NCBI GenBank assembly: GCA_029255645.1
Contig: JANLJE010000050.1
Coordinates: forward strand, 1 to 32,393
DNA: 32,393 nucleotides
DNA from: Comamonadaceae bacterium
Lineage (GTDB): Bacteria; Pseudomonadota; Gammaproteobacteria; Burkholderiales; Rhodocyclaceae
Direction: 5' to 3'
Below are positions 16,628-25,990 of the stretch, in pieces. The translations under genes were made by a program, and so were the position numbers. Numbering within the stretch: the stretch's first letter is position 1; every line of letters begins with the position of its first letter. Below the pieces are notes generated by a model that did no database searches, was not told the DNA's origin, and was given only the letters and a program-made list of their open reading frames with translations.

Positions 16628-16643
16628 TGGCACGAAGCATGCT
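16628..16643 (+). promoter_or_regulatory. Sigma-54 (RpoN) promoter of the flgB operon
   Basis: TGGCACG-AAGC-ATGCT matches the -24/-12 consensus TGGCACG-N4-TTGCT with a single mismatch; GG and GC are separated by the required 10 bases. It lies 36 bases before the flgB ATG and points into flgBCDEFGHIJ. Confidence 0.82.
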
Positions 16644-16679
16644 TGGAATCAGGCAGTCAAAGCCAGCAAGGAGTAAAGG

Positions 16680-17096
16680 ATGATCGGTGACGTCAAGGCC
16701 TACCTGAATGTCTATACCCAGGCGCTCAATCTGCGCACGTACCGCCAGCAGGTCCTCGCTTCCAATATCGCCAATGCCGATACCCCGCATTACAAGGCCC
16801 GCGATCTTGATTTCAGGACGGCATTTGAAACGGCGCTAGGGCAGCCTCAGGGGGTGGATGCGGTAGGGATGGCGCGAACTCATGCCGGGCATTTGCAGGG
16901 CACGGCAGGCGGGGTGGGGGCGGTCAATCTCCAGTACCGTAGCGAAACCCAGTCTGCCGTCGATGGCAATACGGTCGATATGGATGTGGAACGCGCCCAG
17001 ATCGCCGATAACGCCTTGCAGTATCAGATCATTTCGCAATTCATGTCGGACAAGCTGCGCGGCATGCGCACCGCCATCAGCAGCAATCAGGGCTGA
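16680..17096 (+). CDS. flgB: Proximal rod protein FlgB
   Basis: FlgB, 138 aa, a rod subunit secreted through the flagellar export gate and assembled in the periplasm. The N-terminal motif ASNIANADTPHYKARDLDF is the axial-protein signature for rod/hook proteins, and both ends are helical for coiled-coil packing in the rod. The ATG follows a clear AAGGAG site. It is the first gene of the sigma-54-driven hook-basal body operon and is followed by flgC after 15 bases. Confidence 0.96.
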   Translation: MIGDVKAYLNVYTQALNLRTYRQQVLASNIANADTPHYKARDLDFRTAFETALGQPQGVDAVGMARTHAGHLQGTAGGVGAVNLQYRSETQSAVDGNTVDMDVERAQIADNALQYQIISQFMSDKLRGMRTAISSNQG

Positions 17097-17111
17097 CGAG
17101 GAGAGACGAGC

Positions 17112-17525
17112 ATGAGCCTTTTCAATGTTTTCAAGGTTTCCAGTAGCGCCATGTCGGCCCAGTCGCTGCGACTCAATGCGGTGGCTTCCAACCTGGCGAA
17201 TGTGGATAGCGCGGTGTCCGCCAATGGACAGCCTTATCGGGCCAGGCAGGTGGTTTTTCAAGCCACTCCGATGGGGGGCGCAGGTGAGGCTTCCCAGGGC
17301 GTCCGGGTGACCCAAATCGTGGAAAGTGCGGCCCCGGCGCGTATGACTTATGACCCCCATAATCCGCTGGCGGATGAAAAAGGTTACGTGAGCATGTCCA
17401 ACGTGGATCCGGTCGAGGAGATGGTGAACATGATTTCAGCTTCCCGCTCCTATCAGACCAATGTGGAAGTGATGAACACCGCCAAGCAGATGCTGATGCG
17501 CACCCTGCAAATTGGCCAGCAGTAA
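17112..17525 (+). CDS. flgC: Proximal rod protein FlgC
   Basis: FlgC, 137 aa, second proximal rod subunit. The N-terminal rod signature is seen as LNAVASNLANVDS (about residues 18-30), with the C-terminal helix DPVEEMVNMISASRSYQTNVEVMNTAKQM (cut across about 97-125) typical of axial proteins. GAGGAGAG lies just upstream of the ATG. Length equals the family standard. It is co-transcribed with flgB and flgD. Confidence 0.96.
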   Translation: MSLFNVFKVSSSAMSAQSLRLNAVASNLANVDSAVSANGQPYRARQVVFQATPMGGAGEASQGVRVTQIVESAAPARMTYDPHNPLADEKGYVSMSNVDPVEEMVNMISASRSYQTNVEVMNTAKQMLMRTLQIGQQ

Positions 17526-17539
17526 TCAGGAGAAAAATC

Positions 17540-18196
17540 ATGTCTTCAACCATCGATACGATCAATACCAACCATCAGGTTCAGACCGCTGTTCCGGCAA
17601 GCTCCAGCAAGGCTATGGAAGACCGGTTCATGACCTTGTTCCTGGCTCAGTTGCAGAATCAGGACCCCTTGAACCCCATGGAAAATGCCGAGATGACTTC
17701 CCAGCTGGCCCAGATGAACATGGTCAGTGGTCTGGAAGATCTCAATAAATCCATGCAGACCCTGCTGGGCAGCTACGACGAAGCCTTGTCCCTGCAGGCG
17801 GCAAATTTGATCGGCAAGAATGTGCTGGTGCCAGGCGAAGGGATCACGCTCACGGCGGACGGTAGTTTGTTCGGCCTGGATCTCAGCGCTCCGGCGGACA
17901 AGGTCGAAGTCATCATCTCCGATGGCAGTGGCAAGGAAGTGGCGCGCCAGAGCCTGGGACAGCAGGAGGCGGGCGCACTGGCTTTCTTCTGGGATGGCGT
18001 GGGGCTCGATGGCGAAAAGGCTGCCCCCGGCAACTATGCTTTCACGGTCGCCGCCACGCTCAACGGCGAGCCGGTCGATGCCAGTACCCTCCAGGCTGGC
18101 GCGGTTTCTGCTTTGGTCAGAGGGAAGAGTGGCTTCGAGCTTGAAGTGGCCGGGCTGGGCGGGGTGGCCCTCGACAATGTGAAGCAGGTTTTTTGA
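17540..18196 (+). CDS. flgD: Hook-cap (scaffold) protein FlgD
   Basis: FlgD, 218 aa, the cap on which hook subunits polymerise; it is lost once the hook is complete. The conserved N-terminal motif DRFMTLFLAQLQNQDPLNPMEN (spread over about 28-50) and the TSQLAQMNMVSGLEDLN helix are diagnostic. The C-terminal half holds the FlgD Ig-like and tudor-like region (about 85-215, including FFWDGVGLDGEKAAPGNYAF). A strong AGGAG precedes the ATG. A 40-base gap separates it from flgE. Confidence 0.96.
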   Translation: MSSTIDTINTNHQVQTAVPASSSKAMEDRFMTLFLAQLQNQDPLNPMENAEMTSQLAQMNMVSGLEDLNKSMQTLLGSYDEALSLQAANLIGKNVLVPGEGITLTADGSLFGLDLSAPADKVEVIISDGSGKEVARQSLGQQEAGALAFFWDGVGLDGEKAAPGNYAFTVAATLNGEPVDASTLQAGAVSALVRGKSGFELEVAGLGGVALDNVKQVF

Positions 18197-18236
18197 TGGA
18201 TCAAGGTTTGATCAGCGGATTGCACGGGAGATCATC

Positions 18237-19622
18237 ATGGCATTCCAACAAGGTTTAAGCGGTCTCAATGTTTTTGCCAAGGCCCTCGATGTGGTCAGCA
18301 ACAACATTGCCAACGCCAGTACCGTCGGCTTCAAGTCCGCCCAGGCACAATTTGCCGATGTCTATGCCGGGGCACTCAATGGTGCCGGGGCAACGCAGGT
18401 CGGGATCGGCGCAAGCCTTCCGGCCGTCATGCAGCAATTCACGCAGGGCAATATCGCCACCACCAATAATCCGCTCGATATCGCCATCAATGGCAACGGG
18501 TTTTTCCGGCTGCAAAAGGATCCCCTCGATCAGAGCGGGTATTACTCCCGCAACGGTCAGTTCATCCTGAACAAGGATGGTTTCATCGTCAATTCGACAA
18601 ATGGTGGCTTCCTGACGGGCTATGCCTCTCCCGATGGAGTGAAGGTGGATTCGGCAGGCATCGTGCCTTTGAGCGTCGGAACCGCCGGGATTGAGCCCAA
18701 GCAGACCGGCTGGTCTTCCATCCTGAATGCCGCCCAGGGCGGTTTGACCATCGCGGTCAACCTGGACAACCGCGACGAGAAGGCCGTTACTGTTGCGGCC
18801 GGCTCGGAATGGACGCAATTGATGCCGTTTGCCTGGGATTCCACCTTCAATACCAGCATGTACAACTATTCCACCTCGGCCACCATCTATGATCAGTCCG
18901 GTGCGGCGCATACCCTGACCAATTATTACGTTCGAGCCGGAGATACAGGGGTGGCTGCGCGCCAGTGGGGCGTCTATAGCGTCATCGACAACAAATATCT
19001 GGTTTCGAATACCCCCATTGATCTGGAATTCGAAGCCAATGGCATCCTGGTCGGGAATCCTGGAGACAACCGGTTCGAACTCGATTTATCCACCACCGTG
19101 ATGCAAGACGGCACGTCCATGGACCTCACCTCGGATGCCGGGCTCAATTGGTTTGCCCAGAGCCCCGGGGTGAGCGGAAATTTTGCCTTTTACATGAATC
19201 TGGCAGAAACCACCCAGTTCGGCATGGCCTACAATCCGGACAATATTGCCCAGGACGGTTACACCGCCGGCACGCTCACCAGGCTGAGCGTGGATGAGGC
19301 CGGTTATGTGCTGGGCAACTACAGCAATGGCCAGACCAAGCTCATGGGCCAGGCGGTGCTGGCCGAATTCACCAACCCCAATGGTCTGCAGAACATGGGC
19401 GACAACCTCTGGATCGAGACTTTTGCCTCGGGACAGCCGACGATAGGCACACCCAGCGCAGGCACCCGGGGCAAGCTGCAATCCGGCGCGGTGGAAGAGT
19501 CCAATACCGACCTGACGCAGGAACTGGTGGACATGATCGTCATGCAGCGTAACTACCAGGCCAATGCCCAGTCGATCAAGACCCAGGATCAGATCCTGCA
19601 GACCCTGGTCAATCTGCGCTAA
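18237..19622 (+). CDS. flgE: Hook protein FlgE
   Basis: FlgE, 461 aa, the main hook subunit. The N-terminal axial signature VVSNNIANASTVGFKSAQ (about 19-36) and the C-terminal helix ELVDMIVMQRNYQANAQSIK (about 430-449) form the D0/D1 core. The central part (about 140-380) is the variable exposed D2 region, which makes this hook protein longer than the 403-aa enteric one. It is exported through FlhA/FlhB, with hook length monitored by FliK. It sits 14 bases upstream of flgF in the same operon. Confidence 0.96.
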   Translation: MAFQQGLSGLNVFAKALDVVSNNIANASTVGFKSAQAQFADVYAGALNGAGATQVGIGASLPAVMQQFTQGNIATTNNPLDIAINGNGFFRLQKDPLDQSGYYSRNGQFILNKDGFIVNSTNGGFLTGYASPDGVKVDSAGIVPLSVGTAGIEPKQTGWSSILNAAQGGLTIAVNLDNRDEKAVTVAAGSEWTQLMPFAWDSTFNTSMYNYSTSATIYDQSGAAHTLTNYYVRAGDTGVAARQWGVYSVIDNKYLVSNTPIDLEFEANGILVGNPGDNRFELDLSTTVMQDGTSMDLTSDAGLNWFAQSPGVSGNFAFYMNLAETTQFGMAYNPDNIAQDGYTAGTLTRLSVDEAGYVLGNYSNGQTKLMGQAVLAEFTNPNGLQNMGDNLWIETFASGQPTIGTPSAGTRGKLQSGAVEESNTDLTQELVDMIVMQRNYQANAQSIKTQDQILQTLVNLR

Positions 19623-19637
19623 CAAGGATAGAACGCC

Positions 19638-20381
19638 ATGGATCGCCTGATCTACACCGCCATGACCGGGGCCAAGCATAGCTTCTTGCAGCAGGCCGGG
19701 GTCGCCCATAATCTCGCCAATGCCAGTACCCTGGGCTTCAAGGCGCAGATGCATCGTTTCCAGGCGGTCCCCGTGCTTTCCGAAGCCATGCCGAGCCGGG
19801 CCTTCGTCGTCGATGCGTCGATCCAGGATGTTTTTGATGAAGGGCCCATCCTGCGTACCGACAACCCCTTTGATGTGGCGGTCGATGGCCAGGGCTGGAT
19901 TACCGTGCAGACGCCGGATGGCGGTGAAGCCTATACCCGCGCCGGGGCATTGGAGATCAATGTCAATGGGGTGTTGCAGACCAAGAGCGGTTACATCGTC
20001 GCCGGCGATGGCGGCCCCATCAGCATCCCGCCGGACAACAATGTCAGCATCGGTGGCGATGGCACGGTGAGCGCCATCCCGACTTACGGGACGCCCAACA
20101 TGGTCAACGTGCTGGGGCGCATCAAGCTCACCAACCCGCCCGAGACCGAACTGATACGGGGCGAGGATGGTCTCTTTCGTCTGCGGGGCGGCGGCATTGT
20201 GCCGGCAGACGAAAATGTGCGGCTGGCCTCCGGCAATCTGGAGGGCAGCAATGTCAATGCAGCCGAGGCCATGGTCAATCTCATCAGCCTTTCCCGCCAG
20301 TTCGAAATGCAGATCAAGCTGCTCCAGACCGCCGACCAGAATGCCCGCCAGGCGGATCAATTGCTCGCCTTGAGCAGCTAA
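19638..20381 (+). CDS. flgF: Proximal rod protein FlgF
   Basis: FlgF, 247 aa, rod subunit. The N-terminus ([21 protein letters not shown]) and the signature [15 protein letters not shown] are characteristic of FlgF, as is the central [20 protein letters not shown] segment shared with FlgG/FlgE. The C-terminal helix [22 protein letters not shown] closes the axial core. Full length for the family, with 14 bases to flgG, its close paralogue. Confidence 0.96.
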   Translation: MDRLIYTAMTGAKHSFLQQAGVAHNLANASTLGFKAQMHRFQAVPVLSEAMPSRAFVVDASIQDVFDEGPILRTDNPFDVAVDGQGWITVQTPDGGEAYTRAGALEINVNGVLQTKSGYIVAGDGGPISIPPDNNVSIGGDGTVSAIPTYGTPNMVNVLGRIKLTNPPETELIRGEDGLFRLRGGGIVPADENVRLASGNLEGSNVNAAEAMVNLISLSRQFEMQIKLLQTADQNARQADQLLALSS

Positions 20382-20395
20382 GAAGGAGAACCCTC

Positions 20396-21178
20396 ATGAT
20401 TCGCTCACTCTGGATTGCCCGCACCGGTCTTAATGCCCAGCAGACCAACATCGATGTGGTGGCCAACAATCTCGCCAATGTCAGCACCGATGGCTTCAAG
20501 AAGTCCCGCGCCGTGTTCAACGACCTGCTCTATCAGGTGATCCGCCAGCCCGGCGCCCAGTCTTCCCAGCAGACCCAGGTCTCCAACGGCCTGCAACTCG
20601 GGACCGGGGTGCAGCCGGTGTCCACGGCCCGGATCTTCACCCAGGGCAACCTCAAATTCACCCAGAACGCCCTCGATGTCGCCATCAACGGCAATGGCTT
20701 CTTTCAGATCCTGCTGCCCGATGGCACCTCGGCCTACACCCGGGCGGGCTCCTTTCAGAAAAACAACCAGGGCGATATCGTCACGCCGGAAGGCTATCCC
20801 CTGCAGCCCAACATCAACATTCCCACTACCGCGCTGTCGGTCACCATCGGCAGTGACGGCACCGTCACCATGACCGAGGCGGCAAATCCGGCGCCGGTGC
20901 CGCTGGGGACGATCCAGGTGGCCACCTTCGTCAATCCGGGCGGCCTCTACAGCATGGGTGACAATCTCTTCCTGGAAACGGGATCGAGCGGCACCGCGAC
21001 GCCGAATACGCCGGGCCTGAACGGGGCGGGGGCGCTCAAGCAGAACTATGTGGAAACCGCCAACGTCGATGTGGCCGAGGAACTGGTGACCATGATCGAA
21101 GCCCAGCGCGCCTATGAGCTCAATTCCAAGGTGGTCAGCACTTCCGACCAGATGCTGGCGCGTCTGACCCAGATGTGA
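20396..21178 (+). CDS. flgG: Distal rod protein FlgG
   Basis: FlgG, 260 aa, forms the distal rod that crosses the P and L rings. The motif [21 protein letters not shown] (about 18-38), the FlgG-type stretch [13 protein letters not shown] and the C-terminal [20 protein letters not shown] are all present, and length is exactly that of the enteric protein. AAGGAGA precedes the ATG. The TGA is followed within 12 bases by flgH. Confidence 0.97.
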   Translation: MIRSLWIARTGLNAQQTNIDVVANNLANVSTDGFKKSRAVFNDLLYQVIRQPGAQSSQQTQVSNGLQLGTGVQPVSTARIFTQGNLKFTQNALDVAINGNGFFQILLPDGTSAYTRAGSFQKNNQGDIVTPEGYPLQPNINIPTTALSVTIGSDGTVTMTEAANPAPVPLGTIQVATFVNPGGLYSMGDNLFLETGSSGTATPNTPGLNGAGALKQNYVETANVDVAEELVTMIEAQRAYELNSKVVSTSDQMLARLTQM

Positions 21179-21189
21179 GCGAGGCGATC

Positions 21190-21864
21190 ATGAAAGTCTT
21201 GACCGTCCTCCTGACGCTGGCCGCCCTCATGGCAGGCTGTGTCTCCACGCCGCCCACCAGCGTGCATCAGCCCATGACCGTGCGTCCGACCTACCAGGAC
21301 CGGGGGGCCGCCGCCAGCGGAGGCATCTTTCAGGCCTATTCGGCCCGGCCCCTGTTCGAGGACCGGCGCGCCCGTTACGTGGGCGACATCCTCACCGTGA
21401 ATATCCGGGAAAACAACCGCGCCTCGGCCGAAGCCGAGAGCAATGCCAGCCGCTCCGCCGAAGTGAACGCCAAGATCGATGCCCTCAACGTGCCCCCCTT
21501 CAACGTCAATCCCCTGAACCGGGCGACTGGCCTCAATGCCGCGGCCAAAAGCGACAATATCTTCAGCGGCAGTGGCGATGTGAACAACAACAATGTCTTT
21601 CAAGGCATCATTACCGTGACCGTGATCGAGGTGCTGCCCAATGGCAATCTGCTCGTGTCCGGCGAAAAGCAGGTCTCCATCGGCCATCAGCAGGAGTTCA
21701 TCCGGCTCTCGGGCGTGGTCAATCCGCTCGATATCCGCTCCGAGAGCGTCGATTCGAGCCGGATCGCCGATGCCCGCATCGAATACAAGAGTGCCGGCTA
21801 CATCAGCGAAGCCCAGGTCATGGGCTGGCTGGCACGTTTCTTCCTTACGGCTCTTCCGTTTTGA
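21190..21864 (+). CDS. flgH: L-ring lipoprotein FlgH
   Basis: FlgH, 224 aa, outer-membrane lipoprotein forming the L ring. A short lipoprotein signal peptide ends in the lipobox LMAGC (lipidated Cys at about residue 17), followed by the conserved LFEDRRARYVGDILTVNIRENNRASAEAE (in parts, about 55-85). The C-terminus ends in a GWLARFFLTALPF-type tail typical for FlgH. The ATG at 21190, with GAGG five bases upstream, was chosen over a GTG at 21175 that overlaps flgG; either start keeps the signal peptide. Confidence 0.95.
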   Translation: MKVLTVLLTLAALMAGCVSTPPTSVHQPMTVRPTYQDRGAAASGGIFQAYSARPLFEDRRARYVGDILTVNIRENNRASAEAESNASRSAEVNAKIDALNVPPFNVNPLNRATGLNAAAKSDNIFSGSGDVNNNNVFQGIITVTVIEVLPNGNLLVSGEKQVSIGHQQEFIRLSGVVNPLDIRSESVDSSRIADARIEYKSAGYISEAQVMGWLARFFLTALPF

Positions 21865-21878
21865 TAGGGGAGTGCATC

Positions 21879-22982
21879 ATGGCAAGTCTGAGCAAATATT
21901 CACGGGGGAAGGTGGCCATTCTGGCCGCTCTTTGCACCCTGTCAGTCTGGACCTTGCCGGCCCGTGCCGAGCGCATCAAGGAACTGGCGTCGGTTCAAGG
22001 TGTGCGTGACAACCAGCTGGTTGGCTATGGTCTGGTGGTCGGTCTGGATAATAGCGGCGACCAGACCACCCAGACCCCTTTCACCTCCCAGTCCGTGATC
22101 AACATGCTCTCCCAGATGGGGGTGAATGTTCCCCAGGATCAAATCAGGAGCATCCAGTTGAAGAACGTGGCGGCCGTGATGGTCACCGCCAACCATCCGC
22201 CCTTTGCCCGGCCCGGGCAGAGCATCGACGTCACCGTGTCCTCCATGGGCAATGCCAAGAGTCTGCGCGGCGGCACCTTGCTGATGACCCCCCTCAAGGG
22301 TGCCGATGGCCAGACCTATGCCATGGCCCAGGGCAGCCTGGTGGTCGGCGGCGCCGGCGCCGCCGCGCCGGGTGCCAGGGTGCAGATCAATCACCTCTCG
22401 GCCGGGCGCATTCCCGGCGGGGCAACGGTGGAGCGGGCGGTCCCCACCACCATCGGCCAGGGACCCCATGTGGTGTATGAACTCGAGAAAGCGGATTTTG
22501 AAATGGCCCGGCGGGTGGTCGAAGCGATCAACCGGCAGATGGGGGCCGGGGTGGCACAAGCCGTGGATGGCCGCCAGATCCGTGTCATCGCACCTGAATA
22601 TCCGGATGCCCGGGTCGCTTTCATGGGCCGCCTGGAGAACATCGAGGTAGTGCCGACCCGTTCCCAGGCCAAGGTGGTCATGAATCCCCGTACCGGCTCG
22701 GTGGTGATGAACCAGCAGGTCACCATTGACGCCTGTGCCATTTCCCACGGCAACCTTTCGGTCATCATCAGTAATGACCAACAAGTGGATGGGAGCAATC
22801 AAGCCAATGTCCGGCTGGTGCAGGAGGGCGGCACCAATCTGCTCAACATCAAGGCGGGCACCAATCTCGCCGATGTGGTCAAGGCCTTGAATTCCCTGGG
22901 GGCCAACCCGCAGGATCTGCTCGCCATTTTGCAAGCCATGAAGGCGGCAGGGGCGCTACGCGCTGATCTGGAGATCATCTGA
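21879..22982 (+). CDS. flgI: P-ring protein FlgI
   Basis: FlgI, 367 aa, periplasmic P-ring subunit whose assembly needs FlgA. The Sec signal peptide ends at ARA-E (about residue 29), followed by the highly conserved RIKELASVQGVRDNQLVGYG and LVVGLDNSGDQT. The ATG at 21879 has AGGGGAG upstream and is preferred to an in-frame TTG at 21861. The stop shares a base with the flgJ ATG (TGATG), so the two are probably translationally coupled. Confidence 0.96.
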   Translation: MASLSKYSRGKVAILAALCTLSVWTLPARAERIKELASVQGVRDNQLVGYGLVVGLDNSGDQTTQTPFTSQSVINMLSQMGVNVPQDQIRSIQLKNVAAVMVTANHPPFARPGQSIDVTVSSMGNAKSLRGGTLLMTPLKGADGQTYAMAQGSLVVGGAGAAAPGARVQINHLSAGRIPGGATVERAVPTTIGQGPHVVYELEKADFEMARRVVEAINRQMGAGVAQAVDGRQIRVIAPEYPDARVAFMGRLENIEVVPTRSQAKVVMNPRTGSVVMNQQVTIDACAISHGNLSVIISNDQQVDGSNQANVRLVQEGGTNLLNIKAGTNLADVVKALNSLGANPQDLLAILQAMKAAGALRADLEII

Positions 22983-23929
22983 TGGCCATCAAGACGGCAG
23001 GTAGCCCGGGGCTGGCGATGGACGTCAAGGGGGCCCAGGATCTGCGCGCCCAGTTCAAGACCGACCCCCAGGCGGGCGTCAAGTCTGCCGCGCAGGAATT
23101 CGAGGCCCTGTTTTTGCAGATGGTCATGAAATCCATGCGCGCGACCACCAGCCAGGATAGCCTGATGGACAGCGATTCCAGCCGGTTCTTCACCGGCATG
23201 CTCGATCAGCAGGTGGCCAAGGATCTATCCCGGAGCGGCAGCCTTGGCCTGGCCGGATTGCTGGAGCAGCAACTGTCGCAGCAGATGGGAATGGCGGCGT
23301 CGCCACCGGCAAGTATTTCCGCTTTGGAGCTCAGCGACTTGCCGCTTGCCCGGCCGGGCGGCATCGGCGCGGGGCCGGGCTTGCCGGCCGCGGTGCGGCC
23401 TGCGGTGCCGGCGGGGAATGCGCTGATGGAACAAAGCGCGGCGCAGAGCGCCGCCCCGCAGACGACCCGGGAATTCGTTGATCAGGTCTGGCCGCATGCG
23501 GTGGAGGCCAGCCGCAGTACCGGCATTCCTCCGCAATTTCTGGTGGCCCATGCCGCGCTCGAAAGCGGCTGGGGCAAGCGCGATATCCGCAACGCGGATG
23601 GCAGCCCCTCCTTCAACCTGTTCGGGATCAAGGCCGGCAAGAACTGGCAGGGCAAGACGACGGAAATCACCACCACCGAATATGTCGATGGCCAGCCGGT
23701 GAAGATGAAGGAGAGCTTCAGGGCCTATGGTTCCTACGCCGAATCCTTTCAGGATTACGCGCAACTGCTGCGCAATAATCCGCGTTATGGGAGCGTCATC
23801 GGGTCTCAGGATGGCACGGAGTTTGCTCGTAGATTGCAGCAGGCGGGCTATGCCACTGATCCAGGATACGCCGGGAAACTGGCCAGCATCATCAACGGAC
23901 CCACACTCCGGCAAGCCTTGATCGGATAA
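22982..23929 (+). CDS. flgJ: Rod cap and peptidoglycan hydrolase FlgJ
   Basis: FlgJ, 315 aa, a two-domain protein. The N-terminal rod-capping domain (about 1-100) has AAQEFEALFLQMVMKSMRAT; the C-terminal glucosaminidase-type domain (about 160-310) opens the cell wall for the rod, with predicted catalytic E194 in AALESGWGKR and the FNLFGIKAGKNW motif. A Pro/Ala/Gly linker (about 105-160) separates them. Single-domain FlgJ proteins exist in other phyla; here the classical fused form is kept. Last gene of the flgB operon; a sigma-28 site begins 7 bases after the stop. Confidence 0.96.
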   Translation: MAIKTAGSPGLAMDVKGAQDLRAQFKTDPQAGVKSAAQEFEALFLQMVMKSMRATTSQDSLMDSDSSRFFTGMLDQQVAKDLSRSGSLGLAGLLEQQLSQQMGMAASPPASISALELSDLPLARPGGIGAGPGLPAAVRPAVPAGNALMEQSAAQSAAPQTTREFVDQVWPHAVEASRSTGIPPQFLVAHAALESGWGKRDIRNADGSPSFNLFGIKAGKNWQGKTTEITTTEYVDGQPVKMKESFRAYGSYAESFQDYAQLLRNNPRYGSVIGSQDGTEFARRLQQAGYATDPGYAGKLASIINGPTLRQALIG

Positions 23930-23935
23930 TCAGGC

Positions 23936-23962
23936 TAAACATATCCCCGCCACCGCCGTAAA
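23936..23962 (+). promoter_or_regulatory. Sigma-28-type promoter of flgKL
   Basis: TAAA, 15 bases, GCCGTAAA, against the consensus TAAA-N15-GCCGATAA: perfect -35, exact spacing, and a -10 off by one to two bases. It lies between the flgJ stop and the flgK ATG (26 bases before it). Confidence 0.75.
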
Positions 23963-23988
23963 CAAACGGCAAGAACCGGAGATGAATC

Positions 23989-25980
23989 ATGAGCCTCTTG
24001 AGTACGGGTGTAACGGCATTGAATGCGGCCCAATTGGGCCTGGCAACCACCCAGCACAATATTTCCAATGCCAACACGGCCGGCTTCAGCCGGCAATCGA
24101 CCGTTCAGGCGACCAATGTGGCCATGATGACCGGCGCGGGTGCCATCGGTCAGGGCGCACATGTCGCAACGGTCGTGCGCAGCTACAGCGCCGTGCTGCA
24201 AAGCCAGGTCGATTCCGCCCAGAGCAAATCGAGCCAGCTCGATACCTATCACAGCATGATCGCCCGCATCGACAATCTGCTGGCCGATTCCACCTCGGGC
24301 ATCTCGCCGGTCATGGCCGGGTTCTTTCAGGGCGTTCAGGATGTTGCCGCCAATCCCGGTCTGGTCTCGGCCCGCCAGTCGATGGTCAGCTCGGCCCAGG
24401 CGCTGGTGACGCGCTTCCAGACCCTCGAAAATCGCCTTGCCGAACTGCATGATGAAAGCAATACCCAGATCCGCGATACGGTTGGGCTGATCAATAGTTA
24501 CAGCAAGCAGATTGCCCTGTTCAATGAAAAGATCGTCGCGCTGAGCGCGTCCGGGCAGCATACGCCCAATGACCTGCTCGATCAGCGCGACCAGATGGTG
24601 CTTGAGCTCAATAAACTGGTCCGCGTCACCACTGTCCAGGACTCTCAGGGCGCCATCAATGTTTTTGGTGGCATGGGGCAGCAACTGGTGGTCGGCAACC
24701 AGGTGGTGGCGCTAGAAGCGCGTCCTTCGGCCCGCGACCCGGAGCGCTACGTGATTGCCCAGCAGGGCAGTTCCGCCGAATTGCCGGAAAATTATCTCGA
24801 TGGTGGCACGCTCGGTGGCGTGCTGGCCTTCCGTAACGAGGCGCTGGACCAGGCCAGTAATGCCTTGGGGCAGATGGCGGTCAGTCTTGCCCTGACGGTC
24901 AATGCCCAGCAGGCTCTGGGGCAGGACCTGCTCGGCAATGTGGCCGGCGACACCGATTTCATCAACCGGATTTTCAATTTCAGCGACCCCAAGGCGGTTG
25001 CAAACACCAACAATACCGGGACCGGCAGCATTGCCAGCTTTACCTTTGACCCTCCCCAGGTATCTGGCGAGGGGAATTACTACACCCAGCTGACCGGCAG
25101 TGATTACGAAGTTCGTTTTACCGCGGGCGGTGCTTTCAGCGTCAAGCGTCTGAGCGACGATGCGGTTGTCGTTGTGGCCGGAATGGAAGGTACGCCCTCC
25201 AGTTTCGACGGCTTGACGCTCGATCTGGCCGTGGGCCATGCGGCGGGTGACACCTACCTGCTGCAGCCGACGCGTGAAGGGGCACGCAATATTGCGGTGA
25301 ATCAGGATATTGCGGCCGATATGCGCAAGATTGCCGCCGCCGCCCCGGTTCGTTCTGTTGCCGGCACCGGGAATACGGGGGCTGCGGTTTTGTCCCAAGG
25401 AGAAGTTGCGGCCGGTTATCTGATGACTTCCATCGATATTGCGCCGACCCCTCCTGACACCCAGGCCGGGCTGAAACTGACGATCGAAGACGATGGCAGT
25501 GGCGGCCTGCAGATCAACGGCGGCTTTACGGGGGCTCCGCTGGCCTATGCCGGAGCGACTTCTTTTTCGTTTGACGGGTTCAGCTTTTCCCTCTCCGGCG
25601 GTGCCAGGAAGAATGACGTATTTTTCATTCAGCCCAATACGGGAGGCATGGCTGACGCCCGCAACATCGTCAAGATCGGGGCGCTGCAGACCGCTCAGAC
25701 CATGAACGGCGATGCCAGCAAGGGAGTGTCGACCTTCCAGGTTTCCTATGCCCAGCTGGTGAGCGATATTGGCACCAAGACCAAGGTCGCCCAGGTGGAT
25801 GGCGAGGCCCAGGCCACGGTGCTGGAACAGGCCATCGCGGCACGGGACGCTGTTTCTGGTGTCAATCTGGATGAAGAAGCCGTCAATTTGATCAAGTACC
25901 AGCAGGCTTATCAGGCCGCCGCGAAAATGATGAGCACGGCTTCCACTTTGTTCGATACCCTGCTCAGCATTGCTGCTTAG
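23989..25980 (+). CDS. flgK: Hook-filament junction protein FlgK (HAP1)
   Basis: FlgK, 663 aa, first junction protein between hook and filament, chaperoned by FlgN. N-terminal axial signature TTQHNISNANTAGFSRQ (about 20-36); C-terminal core VSGVNLDEEAVNLIKYQQAYQAAAKMM (in parts, about 620-650). It is over 100 residues longer than the enteric protein (547 aa). The extra length includes two similar beta-rich modules, at about 372-434 (YEVRFT ... GDTYLLQP) and 493-560 (LKLTIEDDG ... NDVFFIQP). GGAG lies upstream of the ATG. Driven by the sigma-28-like site at 23936-23962 and followed by flgL after 10 bases. Confidence 0.96.
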   Translation: MSLLSTGVTALNAAQLGLATTQHNISNANTAGFSRQSTVQATNVAMMTGAGAIGQGAHVATVVRSYSAVLQSQVDSAQSKSSQLDTYHSMIARIDNLLADSTSGISPVMAGFFQGVQDVAANPGLVSARQSMVSSAQALVTRFQTLENRLAELHDESNTQIRDTVGLINSYSKQIALFNEKIVALSASGQHTPNDLLDQRDQMVLELNKLVRVTTVQDSQGAINVFGGMGQQLVVGNQVVALEARPSARDPERYVIAQQGSSAELPENYLDGGTLGGVLAFRNEALDQASNALGQMAVSLALTVNAQQALGQDLLGNVAGDTDFINRIFNFSDPKAVANTNNTGTGSIASFTFDPPQVSGEGNYYTQLTGSDYEVRFTAGGAFSVKRLSDDAVVVVAGMEGTPSSFDGLTLDLAVGHAAGDTYLLQPTREGARNIAVNQDIAADMRKIAAAAPVRSVAGTGNTGAAVLSQGEVAAGYLMTSIDIAPTPPDTQAGLKLTIEDDGSGGLQINGGFTGAPLAYAGATSFSFDGFSFSLSGGARKNDVFFIQPNTGGMADARNIVKIGALQTAQTMNGDASKGVSTFQVSYAQLVSDIGTKTKVAQVDGEAQATVLEQAIAARDAVSGVNLDEEAVNLIKYQQAYQAAAKMMSTASTLFDTLLSIAA

Positions 25981-25990
25981 GAGAGAGATC

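Noticed and set aside
19086-20360. 424-codon antisense frame over flgE-flgF, and a 430-codon one at 24712-26004 over flgK
   Set aside because: Fully opposite conserved axial-protein genes, with His/Gly-rich low-information translations; treated as shadows.
21175-21192. GTG at 21175 as the flgH start
   Set aside because: It overlaps the flgG stop and adds five residues before a well-placed ATG with a GAGG site; the ATG gives a better lipoprotein signal peptide.
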